Shown here one piece after another: positions 12,796 to 22,396 of a stretch of DNA of 64,000 nt. The first letter of the stretch is position 1. Each line of letters begins with the position of its first letter. The notes under the pieces are model-generated. The model was not told where the DNA came from. It searched no databases and worked only from the letters and a program-made list of their open reading frames with translations. This stretch comes from Scedosporium boydii (Eukaryota; Ascomycota; Sordariomycetes; Microascales; Microascaceae). The position numbers and the translations under genes were made by a program. The DNA lies in NCBI GenBank assembly GCA_002221725.1, contig NJFT01000144.1:40841-104840 (forward strand), in the 5' to 3' direction.

Positions 12796-14523
12796 ATGAT
12801 CATCGACTGCCCAGCTTGCAACAAGCCCGTCAAAGACTCCAATATCAACAAGCACCTCGACTCCCTCTGCAAAGACTTCATCGCCGACCCCAACGCCTCC
12901 TCCCAACCCAACGGCAACCAATCCTCCTCCTCCACCTCCGGAAATGCCCCCCTAAACGGCACTGCTGCCCGTACGAACGGCACCACATCCTCCTCTACCT
13001 CGTCACAAAAACGACCCGCCGCAGCCGCCTTCTTCCAAACACCCTCAGCAAAACGCTCCGCGACCCCCTCGCGCCCCAACCCAAGCAGCCAAACCCCCAA
13101 AGAACCCCCCAAGCTAGCAGGCCAAAAACGAAGCTTCGAAGATGGGCCCGGGAGCAACAGCTCGCCGCTAGCCGAAACGCATGCCCGCGTCGGCGCCCTA
13201 ACCATCTCGCCCGCGAACACCCCCACGGCAGCCAAAAAGTCCAAGACGAACCGCGCGGCGCCGCTGGCGGAGCGCATGAGGCCTGATACCCTCGACGACG
13301 TGTTCGGGCAGGAACTCGTGGGGCCCAACGGCGTGCTGCGGTCGCTCATCGAGACGGATCGGTTGCCGTCCATGATACTCTGGGGAGCGTCGGGGACGGG
13401 CAAGACGACGATTGCGAGGTGTATAGCGCGGATGGTGGGGTCGCGGTTTATCGAGATACATGCGACGAGCACGGGTGTGGCGGAGGTGAAGAAGCTGTTT
13501 CAGGATGCGGCGAATGAGTTGGGCTTGACGGGGCGCAAGACGATTATTTTCTGTGATGAGATTCATAGGTTTACAAAGGCACAGCAAGATGTGTTTCTTA
13601 AGCCCGTTGAGGCTGGGACGGTTACGCTTATTGGGGCCACGACGGAGAATCCGTCCTTTAGGGTGGTGGGAGCCTTACTTTCGCGGTGTAGGACGTTTAC
13701 GTTGGAGAAGTTGACGACGGAACACATCAATGCCATTCTAAGGAGGGCTCTCAGGGCCGAGGAGGAAGATGAGAGCGAGGCGAGACGGGTTTCGCCGCTG
13801 CTGGACGACGAGATGTTGAATTACCTCGCGGCCTTCAGCGACGGCGATGCGCGGACGGCCCTCAACCTCCTCGAGATGGCTCTATCACTGACGCGGCAAA
13901 AGGGGGAAAACATCACAAAGGAGGGCATCAAGGCATCTCTCACGAAGACGCTCGTCTACGACAGGGCAGGCGACCAGCACTATGACACCATCTCCGCTTT
14001 CCACAAATCCATCCGCGGCAACGATCCCGACGCCGCCCTCTACTACCTCGCGCGGATGCTCCAATCCGGCGAAGACCCGCTCTTCATCGCGCGACGCCTC
14101 GTGGTCGTGGCCTCCGAAGATGTCGGCCTAGCGGACAACTCGATGCTGTCCCTCGCGACGGCGACGTACACGGCGACACAGCAGATCGGCATGCCCGAGG
14201 CGCGCATCCCTTTGGCACACTGCACCGTGGCTCTGTGCCTGGCTCCCAAGTCTACGAGGGCGTACCGCGGATTGAACAATGCGCTTTCGGCGCTCAAGGA
14301 GCCCGGGGTCGCGGCGCTGCCGGTGCCGCTGCATTTGAGGAATGCGCCGACGAGGTTGATGCAGGATCTGGGGTACGGCGGGGAGTATAAATATCCGCCG
14401 AATTATAAGGATGGGAGGGTGAAGCAGCAGTATGTGCCGGATCAGTTGGTGGGGAGGCAGTTTTTGGAGGATAGGGATTTGGGGACGGCGATTGATCCGG
14501 ATTTGGTCATGGAGGAGGCTTGA
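12796..14523 (+). CDS. MGS1: Mgs1/WRNIP1-type AAA+ ATPase, replication maintenance
   Basis: Intronless frame of 575 residues. The N-terminus carries a UBZ4-type ubiquitin-binding zinc finger (Cys5, Cys8, His20, Cys25 in DCPACNKPVKDSNINKHLDS), followed by a Ser/Pro-rich linker to about residue 150. The AAA+ domain follows, with Walker A GASGTGKTT at about 197-205 and Walker B IIFCDEIHRF with Asp254-Glu255. Next come a sensor-1-like TTENPS and the C-terminal MgsA/RarA-type helical region (LYYLARMLQSGEDPLFIARR). This is the domain order of yeast Mgs1 and human WRNIP1, which act at stalled replication forks and bind ubiquitinated PCNA; bacterial RarA lacks the zinc finger. Length and motifs are all intact. 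The ATG at 12796 places the zinc finger directly at the N-terminus, as in the family. Confidence 0.95.
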   Translation: MIIDCPACNKPVKDSNINKHLDSLCKDFIADPNASSQPNGNQSSSSTSGNAPLNGTAARTNGTTSSSTSSQKRPAAAAFFQTPSAKRSATPSRPNPSSQTPKEPPKLAGQKRSFEDGPGSNSSPLAETHARVGALTISPANTPTAAKKSKTNRAAPLAERMRPDTLDDVFGQELVGPNGVLRSLIETDRLPSMILWGASGTGKTTIARCIARMVGSRFIEIHATSTGVAEVKKLFQDAANELGLTGRKTIIFCDEIHRFTKAQQDVFLKPVEAGTVTLIGATTENPSFRVVGALLSRCRTFTLEKLTTEHINAILRRALRAEEEDESEARRVSPLLDDEMLNYLAAFSDGDARTALNLLEMALSLTRQKGENITKEGIKASLTKTLVYDRAGDQHYDTISAFHKSIRGNDPDAALYYLARMLQSGEDPLFIARRLVVVASEDVGLADNSMLSLATATYTATQQIGMPEARIPLAHCTVALCLAPKSTRAYRGLNNALSALKEPGVAALPVPLHLRNAPTRLMQDLGYGGEYKYPPNYKDGRVKQQYVPDQLVGRQFLEDRDLGTAIDPDLVMEEA

Positions 14524-15116
14524 AGGGGGATGATTTTTTGGGGTGAGAGAGTACTCTCACGAGGTTGAGAATTGTATAGAAGAAATACATGGGTGGAAAC
14601 TGGATACCCGAATGAAGAATCACAAATGTATATCAGATACTCTTGCCCTTGGACATGCGGAAGGTTGGAGTGGTATTCAAACTAATCCGACTCTCTCCTG
14701 AACTTGTGACTCCCGCGTATAAGACTAGAGACATAGGGCGGGGTGGACGGGCGATAATAAGAGGAAGTGCTTCTCCATCCCGGCCTCATTCTCGCTGCGT
14801 TGCCCTGTTCTATCGCCGCTCCCGCCACGAAGGCTCTAGGGGTACAATGACGTAGCTTAAGGGTAGCCTCCCACCTCCAATCAAAATTAAACAATACCTG
14901 ACCCTCTGCCGGCTTACTCCGTGACACCGGACGGAATGGACGCCGGCCCGGGCAGGTCGGCCGAAGCCCAAGCCGCAACCGACTCACACGCCACAAGAAG
15001 TTCAAATGGTATCGATTCCTAACAACTCAATTGTCGCGTCCGTCAAGGTCGTGGGCACTATAATCCACGGACCATCTTTGCAATGAATAGAGTGCCGCGT
15101 ACTATTCCGTGGGGAA
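14524..15116. other. convergent intergenic region
   Basis: Lies between the 3' ends of MGS1 (plus strand) and the minus-strand gene ending at 15117. No domain, repeat or RNA gene is recognisable. Confidence 0.5.
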
Positions 15117-17458
15117 TTATGAGATCACCTTAGCCGGCGCCGTCGTCTTATTCACGCAGCCGCATCTCCCACATCGGTACCAGTAGGAGGAGTAGAAAAA
15201 GCGGGGGGGTCCGTACTTGAATAGCGTGAGTAGTGGTTCGAACCTGGTTGGCGAATGGGGTGTTGGATCTTGGCAGTCCTTGTAACAATGAAGACAAGGA
15301 AGGGCGGTAAACGGTCCGCACCCGCTTGCCCTGCCCCCTTCGTCGGCTTCGTCGGTGTTCGCTTCTCTTTGACGACCTCCTTCACTCTCCTCCTGCTCTT
15401 CACCCATCCCTGCAACTTCACTCGTCGTCTCGCCGGCTTTATCCTCTCTCTCTGCTCCACCGGCTTCACTTGCCTCATCTTCTTCACTTTCCTCGTCTTC
15501 TCCACTTGTCTCGCCTCCTTCGCTAGCTTCGTCCGTCGCTCGCTCATCGTCCCTACTATCTGATCTGCTGGATCCGGCACTCTCGGGGATTACTGAGCCT
15601 TGTCGATGGGAATATTCGCTTTCGTCATCCCGCCCGCCGTTGGCAGACTCAGAATACATGGATGCGGTGGCCCTACTAGCCGCCGTGGAGCTAGCTCCAA
15701 GCGCATCATCTGGAATTGTTTCCTCTCCAAACACACTTCGACGCAGACATTCGGTATTACCCGAACTAGCAACATCAAGAACGGTGTGTCCACATTGACC
15801 AGCGCATCGTGGGAGAGGCCTCAAGCTACATCGGCGCCTAGGAGTACGTATGCCGCCCTCGCAATCAGGGTCTGCCTGGGAAACAGTCAACGGGAGGCAA
15901 ACGGGTAGCCGTTCGATGCGCTCTACAGTGCCCAGCATCAATAAAACAGCGTGGTCGCATGGCTGGTCTTGACAAAACCCCTGGAGGATGAAGGTCTGAG
16001 TGTTACTGTCCAACAAGATGCGTTGAATGCAGAAACCTAATACGTCATCCACCTCTTTGTATGCTGTGTTCCGTGGGACGAATACGTCGACTTCGGAGAG
16101 CATGGGGATCGATGGCGTCGGCGGCGCGCCCGAGGTCCCGGAAGCCGATGAGGAAAGTTCCGAAGCAGTATCAGCCTCCGCCATGTAGTTGACAAGCTCT
16201 TGGGCATCTGTAAGCGGCATGTCCGCGTTGCTCGGAGCACCGCCAACAGTGGCTGGCTCGGATGGCCCTGCGCCGTCATCGCTCCCCAAGGCGCCGGAAC
16301 CGTAGGTACACACGAAGGCGGCGTTAGCAGAGAATACTGCTACTTGGCCGTTCGGGAATTCGACCTCGACGCTGTCCCCGTCGTCAGAGCCGTCAGTTGA
16401 GACCAGATCCTCCCGCGTTTGAATTTCGGCTGGGAGCTCGGCAGTGCTAGAGTCAGACTGCTCGTCCATAGCGAGACCTTGGTCTACGACCTGGTGAGTC
16501 TCATCTGGGGCGTCACAGCCCCGTGTAGTTCCACGAGCTTCATCCGAATGTGTTGCCTCAATGGGTGTAGATTCTTGATCGGCAAGCCAGGCCTCAACTT
16601 GCGTCACGGAATCTCGGCTTCTCAGTCCTCGGCCACTGGGTGGGCTTAAACTCCGTCGCCATTGTCCCCGTCGTTGCCCGCGCCGTTCCCTCTGCTGCTG
16701 TTCATCGACAGTTGATCCAGAGGCTTCGGCCGCCCGGACACGCACACGCTCTTTTCGAAAGCGGCTCCGAATCTGTTTTCTCAGGGCTTTAAAGTCTGCG
16801 AGCTGGCCACATACTTTGCCGCTGAGATCCCGGAGCATCTGCTCGGTCGTCGATTGACTGCCCAAATCGTCAGCACGCTTATGAGACGGAGAAAATCAGG
16901 CACAACTCACTCAAAGCTATTTAATGCGATAGAGGCCATCATCACAGCCAGTTGGAAAATATCCACGACGCGGTGCACGTTTTCAATGCGACGACGAACG
17001 TCTGCCTCGTTGTAGACAAATAAACATCCCCTGAGTTGCCTTTTAAACCACTGCGAGATGCGCTCTACCTTGCTTTTGTTTAAGGTGTATTTTTTCAGAA
17101 AGTCCATAGCTTCTTCGGCAATGTCTTCCATCATCTTGACACAGACATCGACAAGGGACTTGGATTGCCCAGGTTCGTCCTCGACATTGAGACACTGGAG
17201 CTTATCCTCGGGAAGATTTCGAAGCAGGCCAGGGAGAGCCTCGCGGACCTACGTCGTGGTCGATTGCATTTAGCATCTAGAGAGGGGAACAAACTAGAGC
17301 GGGTGCACACCCAGCCTCACCTTCTCAAGCATCTTCAAGGACGTGATATATTCTTCCCAAAGGCCCTGTGCATCACGCATCTTGTCGCCAAACTCATAGG
17401 CCTTAGCGAGGACATTGGCGATGGCCGTGCAGCTAGCGATTACGCCGACGACCTCCAT
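15117..17458 (-). CDS. protein with STAND-type helical N-terminus and Cys-rich C-terminal tail
   Basis: Three exons on the minus strand by my reading: 17458-17321, 17248-16911 and 16857-15117 (738 residues), with introns of 72 and 53 bp and matching phases. Residues 1-150 or so are helical (MEVVGVIASCTAIANVLAKA, then EYITSLKMLEKVREALPG) and resemble the fungal N-terminal region placed in front of NACHT or ankyrin modules of STAND proteins. The middle is Ser/Glu-rich and probably disordered, with an extremely acidic tract (GEDEESEEDEASEAGG). The last 60 residues contain CLHCYKDCQD and a second Cys cluster, YRCGRCGCVNKT, likely a small zinc-binding module. There is no NACHT, HET or repeat domain, so this may be a stand-alone signalling partner; function unknown. 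Further introns in the variable middle cannot be excluded. Confidence 0.68.
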
Positions 17459-17864
17459 TTTCGTTTCGCTCAGCTGGAGTTGATGCGGCCGGTCATCGTA
17501 TGGAGGTGGAGAGAATCGAGGTGTACAGTGGTGTATAATGCTCTGAGGCCTGTCCGAATTAGCCAGGGCTACCTCGCCTTTATCAAGTGCGGATTCTCGA
17601 TTGTTAGAAAAACTCTCCCCAGCGCAAATCAGCAATGCTGTTCTGCCCACGCTCTTATGACACCATATTAGTGGAGATGAATTTGTACACTTTGAAGAGG
17701 CGCGGCGATGGTGTGCTGCGACACACTTGATGCACCTGTCGTCCATTGAGCACGCGTTCCCCGCCACCACCCGCTGTCCCAGCCTCGCGTACTTGGGCAC
17801 CAATGCAGCGAGGAGGCGGTGCTTCATGAAACGACTGAAGTTTTCCGGACTACCATGATAAACC

Positions 17865-17955
17865 GCGCTATACCGTCCTCGTCATATGAGCAACGTTGAA
17901 ATCGACAAAAGCGTCAGTCGTGCGTCTGCGGATTGGTGGTCTCGCTGGCACCTAG
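17865..17955 (+). repeat. dispersed 80-90 bp repeat, copy A
   Basis: Shares the core gtctgcggattggtgg and its flanks with 22285-22374 in the same orientation, with most differences being C/T or G/A transitions. I do not know the element it comes from. Confidence 0.65.
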
Positions 17956-20488
17956 GACTCGGAGGTAGGCAGAAGCCTTCTCCTCCGCCACACCTTGTGG
18001 CTGTTGGCTTTCCCCTGGCTTCGCAAAGCATCGGGGGACGCCAAAAAGGCGCGGCAGAGTCGCGCTTGAGGTGGCGTAATAGACCAGAAGGGTTTCGACA
18101 TCGCGAGCCACCAAGGCAGACTTGGCTAACGAAGTGTTTAACCCGCTTCCGCTACTTATTGCGTTGGGACAGAGAGGCGTTCATCTCCTCTTCTTATGCA
18201 CAGGCACTATATGACAAATATATGGTGTAGTACTGCTTTGATACCTACGCCAAAGAGATTGACTCTGAGCTCTCAGCCTTGAGAAAAGTGGCGGCTGCAA
18301 GGCTAAAGTAGAAAGAAAGATATGCTAGTAAATATATCCCATAAATCTTAGTTATATCTACTATTCTCCAACCAAGTCCATGGGTGAACTCGATGGAGCA
18401 ACCTCATTAACCAACCCATCCTCTCAGTGGCGCGCTCGATGGAGGACTTGGGATCAGGCGTAACCAAGCGTTCCTGGTGGGTCTTGTGCTCTCACCCTTG
18501 TCACCCTTTCATAACACTGGACCGCATCGGATAAGCCTGCGCCTCCTCCCACTCACTATTGTGTCTACTAAATATCCCAGGGCACTCTCCTGCGACTCCA
18601 GTGTCCTGTAAACCGGTGTCGTTGATTGGGCCGTTGCACCTTTCCTGAAGGTGAAGCATGAAATGGCCAATCTTAGTGCTGGCTGTATTGACGGACCCTT
18701 TATAAGGCAGATACAGATGGCCTTCTGGTACATACGACCATAGCTCGTAGACAACTGAGGGTCCCGTCCGCTCCCCTATACATAAGCTACGAAGCGCCAG
18801 ACTAGTAGTTGGGTCGGTGACGACCAGCGAATCCCTGGTGTTGTATGTCTTCTTTTTGTCGCCCTTTCTGAATTTATTTTCTTTTTGACTCTTTTGTTCA
18901 GTTCCTCTTTCGAAGCCCAAGGCTCCGTGGATAGCTTTCTTAACGAGGAGTTGGTACGTTGGAGTGTGCAGAAGGCTGGGTGGCAGTTCAGAACTTAGCC
19001 TCGCAACTCTACTGTGGCTTTTCGAACTTTGTATATTAGTAACTATAGCCGGGGAGGCCGAAACAGGACCCTGTCGCTCACCTTCTTGCCCTTACTGAGG
19101 CAAAGGCAGGTGTCACTCAGTTATGGAGGATCAAATGACGTGATTCATGATTAGAACGCGGACATCTGGACGATGTGACATTTCGAAAGATCGAGTACCA
19201 ATGTCAATAATTTAGGAGAGCTCTTTTTGGCGTTTCCGCAAAGTTCCGAGTCAACTGCCGGAAGGGAGGCCAACTCCAATCCAAGACTGCGCCGAGATGC
19301 CTCCACCCCGGCCCAATGGCTCTCCGACTGCCAGTATAGGCGATGGCATGAACGGTGATCTCCTTAAAATCTCGTCATCGCAGTTCCGGTTCTTTGTTCT
19401 CGGTGGTTGGAACAGGAAATGGCCGGGACATCTTTTGCGGAAAGAAGTGTTAAGCCCGGTCAGCCTTTTCGTCGATGTGATGAGAATAGAAGGAATGACA
19501 AAACTCGCCATCATATATCGGGGGACATCTTGAGGACTAGCGGAACGTTAGGATATATAGAGAATGACTCACAGTTTGATGAAGTCCTCGGACGAGTCAT
19601 GCCGGAGGTAGATTCAACCCACAAATCTCCTGGAAGGTGACTTGTGGGCTGGCTCCTTGTTCGTGGACTTCGTCACAGCACCTTGTCCTGGTCACTGTAC
19701 GCGCGGTCTCAGGATTTTGAAGTGATGGGGATTACTCTGTCAAAAAGCAGATCTCTCTCTTCGAGATTTCGAATCGCTCTTCGTTTAACCTAGAGAGGAA
19801 CTTGCTCAATAGGAACGTCACGTATTTGTGTTTCATTGACTTTATGCGTATATGTACTGGCTCCTTGCGGAGCCTCGGTCAAGTCTGCCCGTTTGCCTAT
19901 ATCCTGATAATATAAACATTGTAAATAGATCCGACACTCGATTGGTGTTCCGAGGCGCCGTCTCCAAGTTTGTTTCGAGCCGGGTTTGATGTCTTACACC
20001 AGGTGGAGGATCCCGGCTTCTGAGAGTGGACCTTGCAACGGCTAGGGCGGTTTCCTAACCCTGAATTAAGCGCTATGGAGTAGTCGTCCCGTGGGAAACT
20101 CAGTACTGTGGATGGGGCTAGGGGTAAGTTGAGGAGAAACGAATTCACTGAGGGTGCTACTGGAGTTGGTAAGAGTGCTTGTTTGTGCTGGTCTCCCAGC
20201 CTCACACAACTTCGATTACATGTTCCCTTATGCCACGAAAGGCTCAAAGAAGCCCCAGGCCCCATTGAATTAAGCCCGCCTTACTGTAAGGAGCTGTTGA
20301 TGCCTACTGGAGGAAGGAGTGCGAGGTCAGTGTGTAAACGCGCCAGCAACAAAGGGTGAGACGTAGGGTTGGCGACAACTTGGGGCCCTCAACGTAGGAC
20401 GTTATCTGATTCACTCCATCTAAGAGAAAGACGCGACGCGCTCTCCCATCTACCTCCAGTGATCCGGAATCATTCCATTGAAAAAGCC

Positions 20489-20494
20489 TATAAA
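20489..20494 (+). promoter_or_regulatory. TATA box of the SRA-domain gene
   Basis: TATAAA in the context GCCTATAAAGGACA, about 255 bp upstream of the ATG at 20747. The distance implies either a long leader or a start further upstream than assumed. Confidence 0.5.
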
Positions 20495-20559
20495 GGACAT
20501 ATTCTCTTCCGCGTGCCACCTTCAATCTATTTCCACTCAACCACACCAACAAACCCATC

Positions 20560-20662
20560 AAAAAGAGTGACTCTTCATCACGAGAAAGAGAACTCTCTAT
20601 CATCAAAAAAGGGTAACTCTTCATCATCATTCATAGAAAGAGTAAATCTATCATCATTCTAC
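20560..20662. repeat. imperfect tandem repeat in the SRA gene leader
   Basis: Three to four degenerate copies of a 25-30 bp unit built on agagtaactcttcatcatca-like sequence, lying between the TATA box and the start codon. It would be transcribed in the 5' leader. Confidence 0.55.
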
Positions 20663-20746
20663 GGAACTCCTCGGTAAATACTTCTTATGGCAGTCTTTTG
20701 AGCGATAAACCAGTATTGACGTTACCAGACACAGTCAGACAGCATC

Positions 20747-21610
20747 ATGGAAGTGGGACCTGTGGTGGCCATGGCTGGGAGCCAGGCAACTGGCAGCGCC
20801 GCGAACGAAGAAAACCGACGACGCCCTTGTGGAGAAGTTGGATTGCCTCCAGTCAACCATCCGATCTGGGGCCATAACCAACTGATGGATGGGATTTCCC
20901 AAAAAGGGAAGTCGTACGCGTTTAACCAAAGAAGTCTGGCTCTGAGACGGGCGGCGAATGTCCAAGGAGACAATGGAATCCAGGTAAGTCTCCATCAATA
21001 TCCTCGCGTCATACTCATTGTGTTGGCATGAGTTTTCTCTGTCCCTTGGCAAAGCCTTCAATCATCAAATGTGGACTGACCTCGGGGATTTGTTTATAAA
21101 TTGTAGGTTGGACAATGGTTTCCGTTTTATCTCAACGCGGTCTTAAAAGGGGCTCACGGAAACCCGGTCAGAGGAATTTACGGAACGCAGCAGGGTGTGA
21201 TGTCCCTCGTGTTGTCTAACGCTTACGCCGGGGACGACGGCTGTGACGCTGACGACGGAGACGTGATTTGGTACGTCGAAATGGGGGCACACGCAGTCGC
21301 CCCAATGACCCAGGAGGCACACGATAAGGCGAGGGAGAATCTTTCCCTCTCTGCCTCATACGAGTACGGAAATCCGATTCGGGTTTTGAGATCCTGCAAG
21401 GCGGGAGGCCCATGGGCGCCCGCTGTCGGTTTAAGATACGATGGTCTATACAAGATCGTTAGTGTAAGGGGATATGTTAACGAGAAAGGAGGCCAATATT
21501 TTCAGTACCGTCTGGAACGTGTGGCCGCCCAAACGCCCCTCAGAGATTTGCTCACCATACCTTCAGCGGATCAGGTGGCAGCCTATCGCCAGATCAAGGA
21601 AGGTTACTAG
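20747..21610 (+). CDS. stand-alone SRA-YDG domain protein
   Basis: Two exons, 20747-20983 and 21107-21610 (246 residues), joined in phase 0 by a 123-bp intron with a GACTGACC branch site. The join creates the continuous motif NVQGDNGIQVGQWFPFYLNA, which confirms the splice. Residues 75-230 form an SRA (SET- and RING-associated, YDG) domain: KGAHGNPVRGIYGTQQGV, an Asp-rich loop, GNPIRVLRSC and the signature VGLRYDGLYKIVSV. SRA domains flip and bind methylated or hemimethylated cytosine in UHRF1 and plant SUVH proteins, and modified cytosines in bacterial restriction enzymes. Here no RING, SET, PHD or HNH domain is attached, and the protein is only slightly longer than the domain. It is intact although the DNA around it is decayed. 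The exact start is uncertain because more exon sequence could lie upstream. Confidence 0.88.
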
Positions 21611-22396
21611 CTACGAAAGGAGTGTGATTACCGGCTTTAGGGAGGTACAGATCGGAGACGGTTTTTGGGCTGGTCATAGGGGAAGTGGTTACATAGATGT
21701 ACTTGGCCTCCACCTCTATCACCCGTTTACCTTCAAGTTTTAGAGCTTGTGTATTGAGATCAGAGATCACGGTTTTATTAAAACAGGCTAGGGCTCGAGG
21801 GTATTCTCTACTGAAACTAGATGATTATTCGTGTGATGGAGCGGCCGGTCGTGCTCGCAAGGTGTGGGGAAGCCCCGAGCCTCGAGCAGCTCGTTCGTTT
21901 ATACTTCTCAGCCTTGTCTTTTCGACGGCTACGCATTTACTCATGAGACATATGTGATGGGAATAATATAGCTCGCGTTGCCGAGGGCGGTACTCTTGGA
22001 GCTGCTAGGTCCCGGCCCACCCAGCTACGGGAACGAGAGAAACTAGTCATGATCGATGCACAGCTCGCTCTCCAGCACGGGTTCCAAGTATCTCATCCAA
22101 TCTCGAGAATGCTCCACCTTCAGTATTCGAGGGCACTTCGGCTTTCATGGTGCACGCTGTTCACGTGAGCGGGTTTCTACTCCAGCTCTTTGGGAGAATA
22201 CTGTGCCTAGCTTGGTGATCATTAGTTGCCTTTAGTCACACGGTCAATATATCAACTGCGAGTGTTTTAATATCAATATCCGCAGCGCTTCAGTATCCTA
22301 TCCTGGTTGTATGAGCGACGTTTAAATCGGCAAAGCGTTAGTTGTGTGTCTGCGGATTGGTGGGCTCTCTAGCACCTTACCCTTACTCTCGGAGAG
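21611..22396. other. decayed spacer, possible N-terminal remnants of the ABC transporter
   Basis: Between the SRA gene and the recognisable ABC transporter remnant. A frame at about 21730-21957 (RSEITVLLKQARARGYSLLK) faintly resembles the linker after TMD0 of fungal ABC-C proteins. It is broken soon after, so this is only a suggestion. The dispersed repeat copy B lies at its end. Confidence 0.35.
22285..22374 (+). repeat. dispersed 80-90 bp repeat, copy B
   Basis: Partner of 17865-17955 in direct orientation, 4.4 kb away. Relative to copy A it is enriched in C-to-T changes (for example cgtc to cgtt and gtcg to gttg), which points to RIP-like mutation of this copy. Confidence 0.65.

Larger units (their letters stand above)
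17459..20746. other. 3.3 kb accessory intergenic region
   Basis: Start of the accessory island. I recognise no gene. The open frames at 17886-18230, 18501-18920 and 19897-20265 have no domain and no convincing splice context. An 80-90 bp repeat shared with 22285-22374 lies at 17865-17955. The sequence is more AT-rich and full of short frames closed on both strands, as expected for decayed DNA. The last 250 bp are the promoter and leader of the SRA gene. Confidence 0.5.

Noticed and set aside
15230..15260. tRNA-like GGTTCGAACC sequence
   Set aside because: It lies in the coding sequence for TRFEPLL of the minus-strand gene and has no cloverleaf arms around it.
17886..18230. 114-residue plus-strand frame starting at the dispersed repeat
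   Set aside because: No domain, and the second copy of the repeat is stopped in this frame, so the frame is probably accidental.
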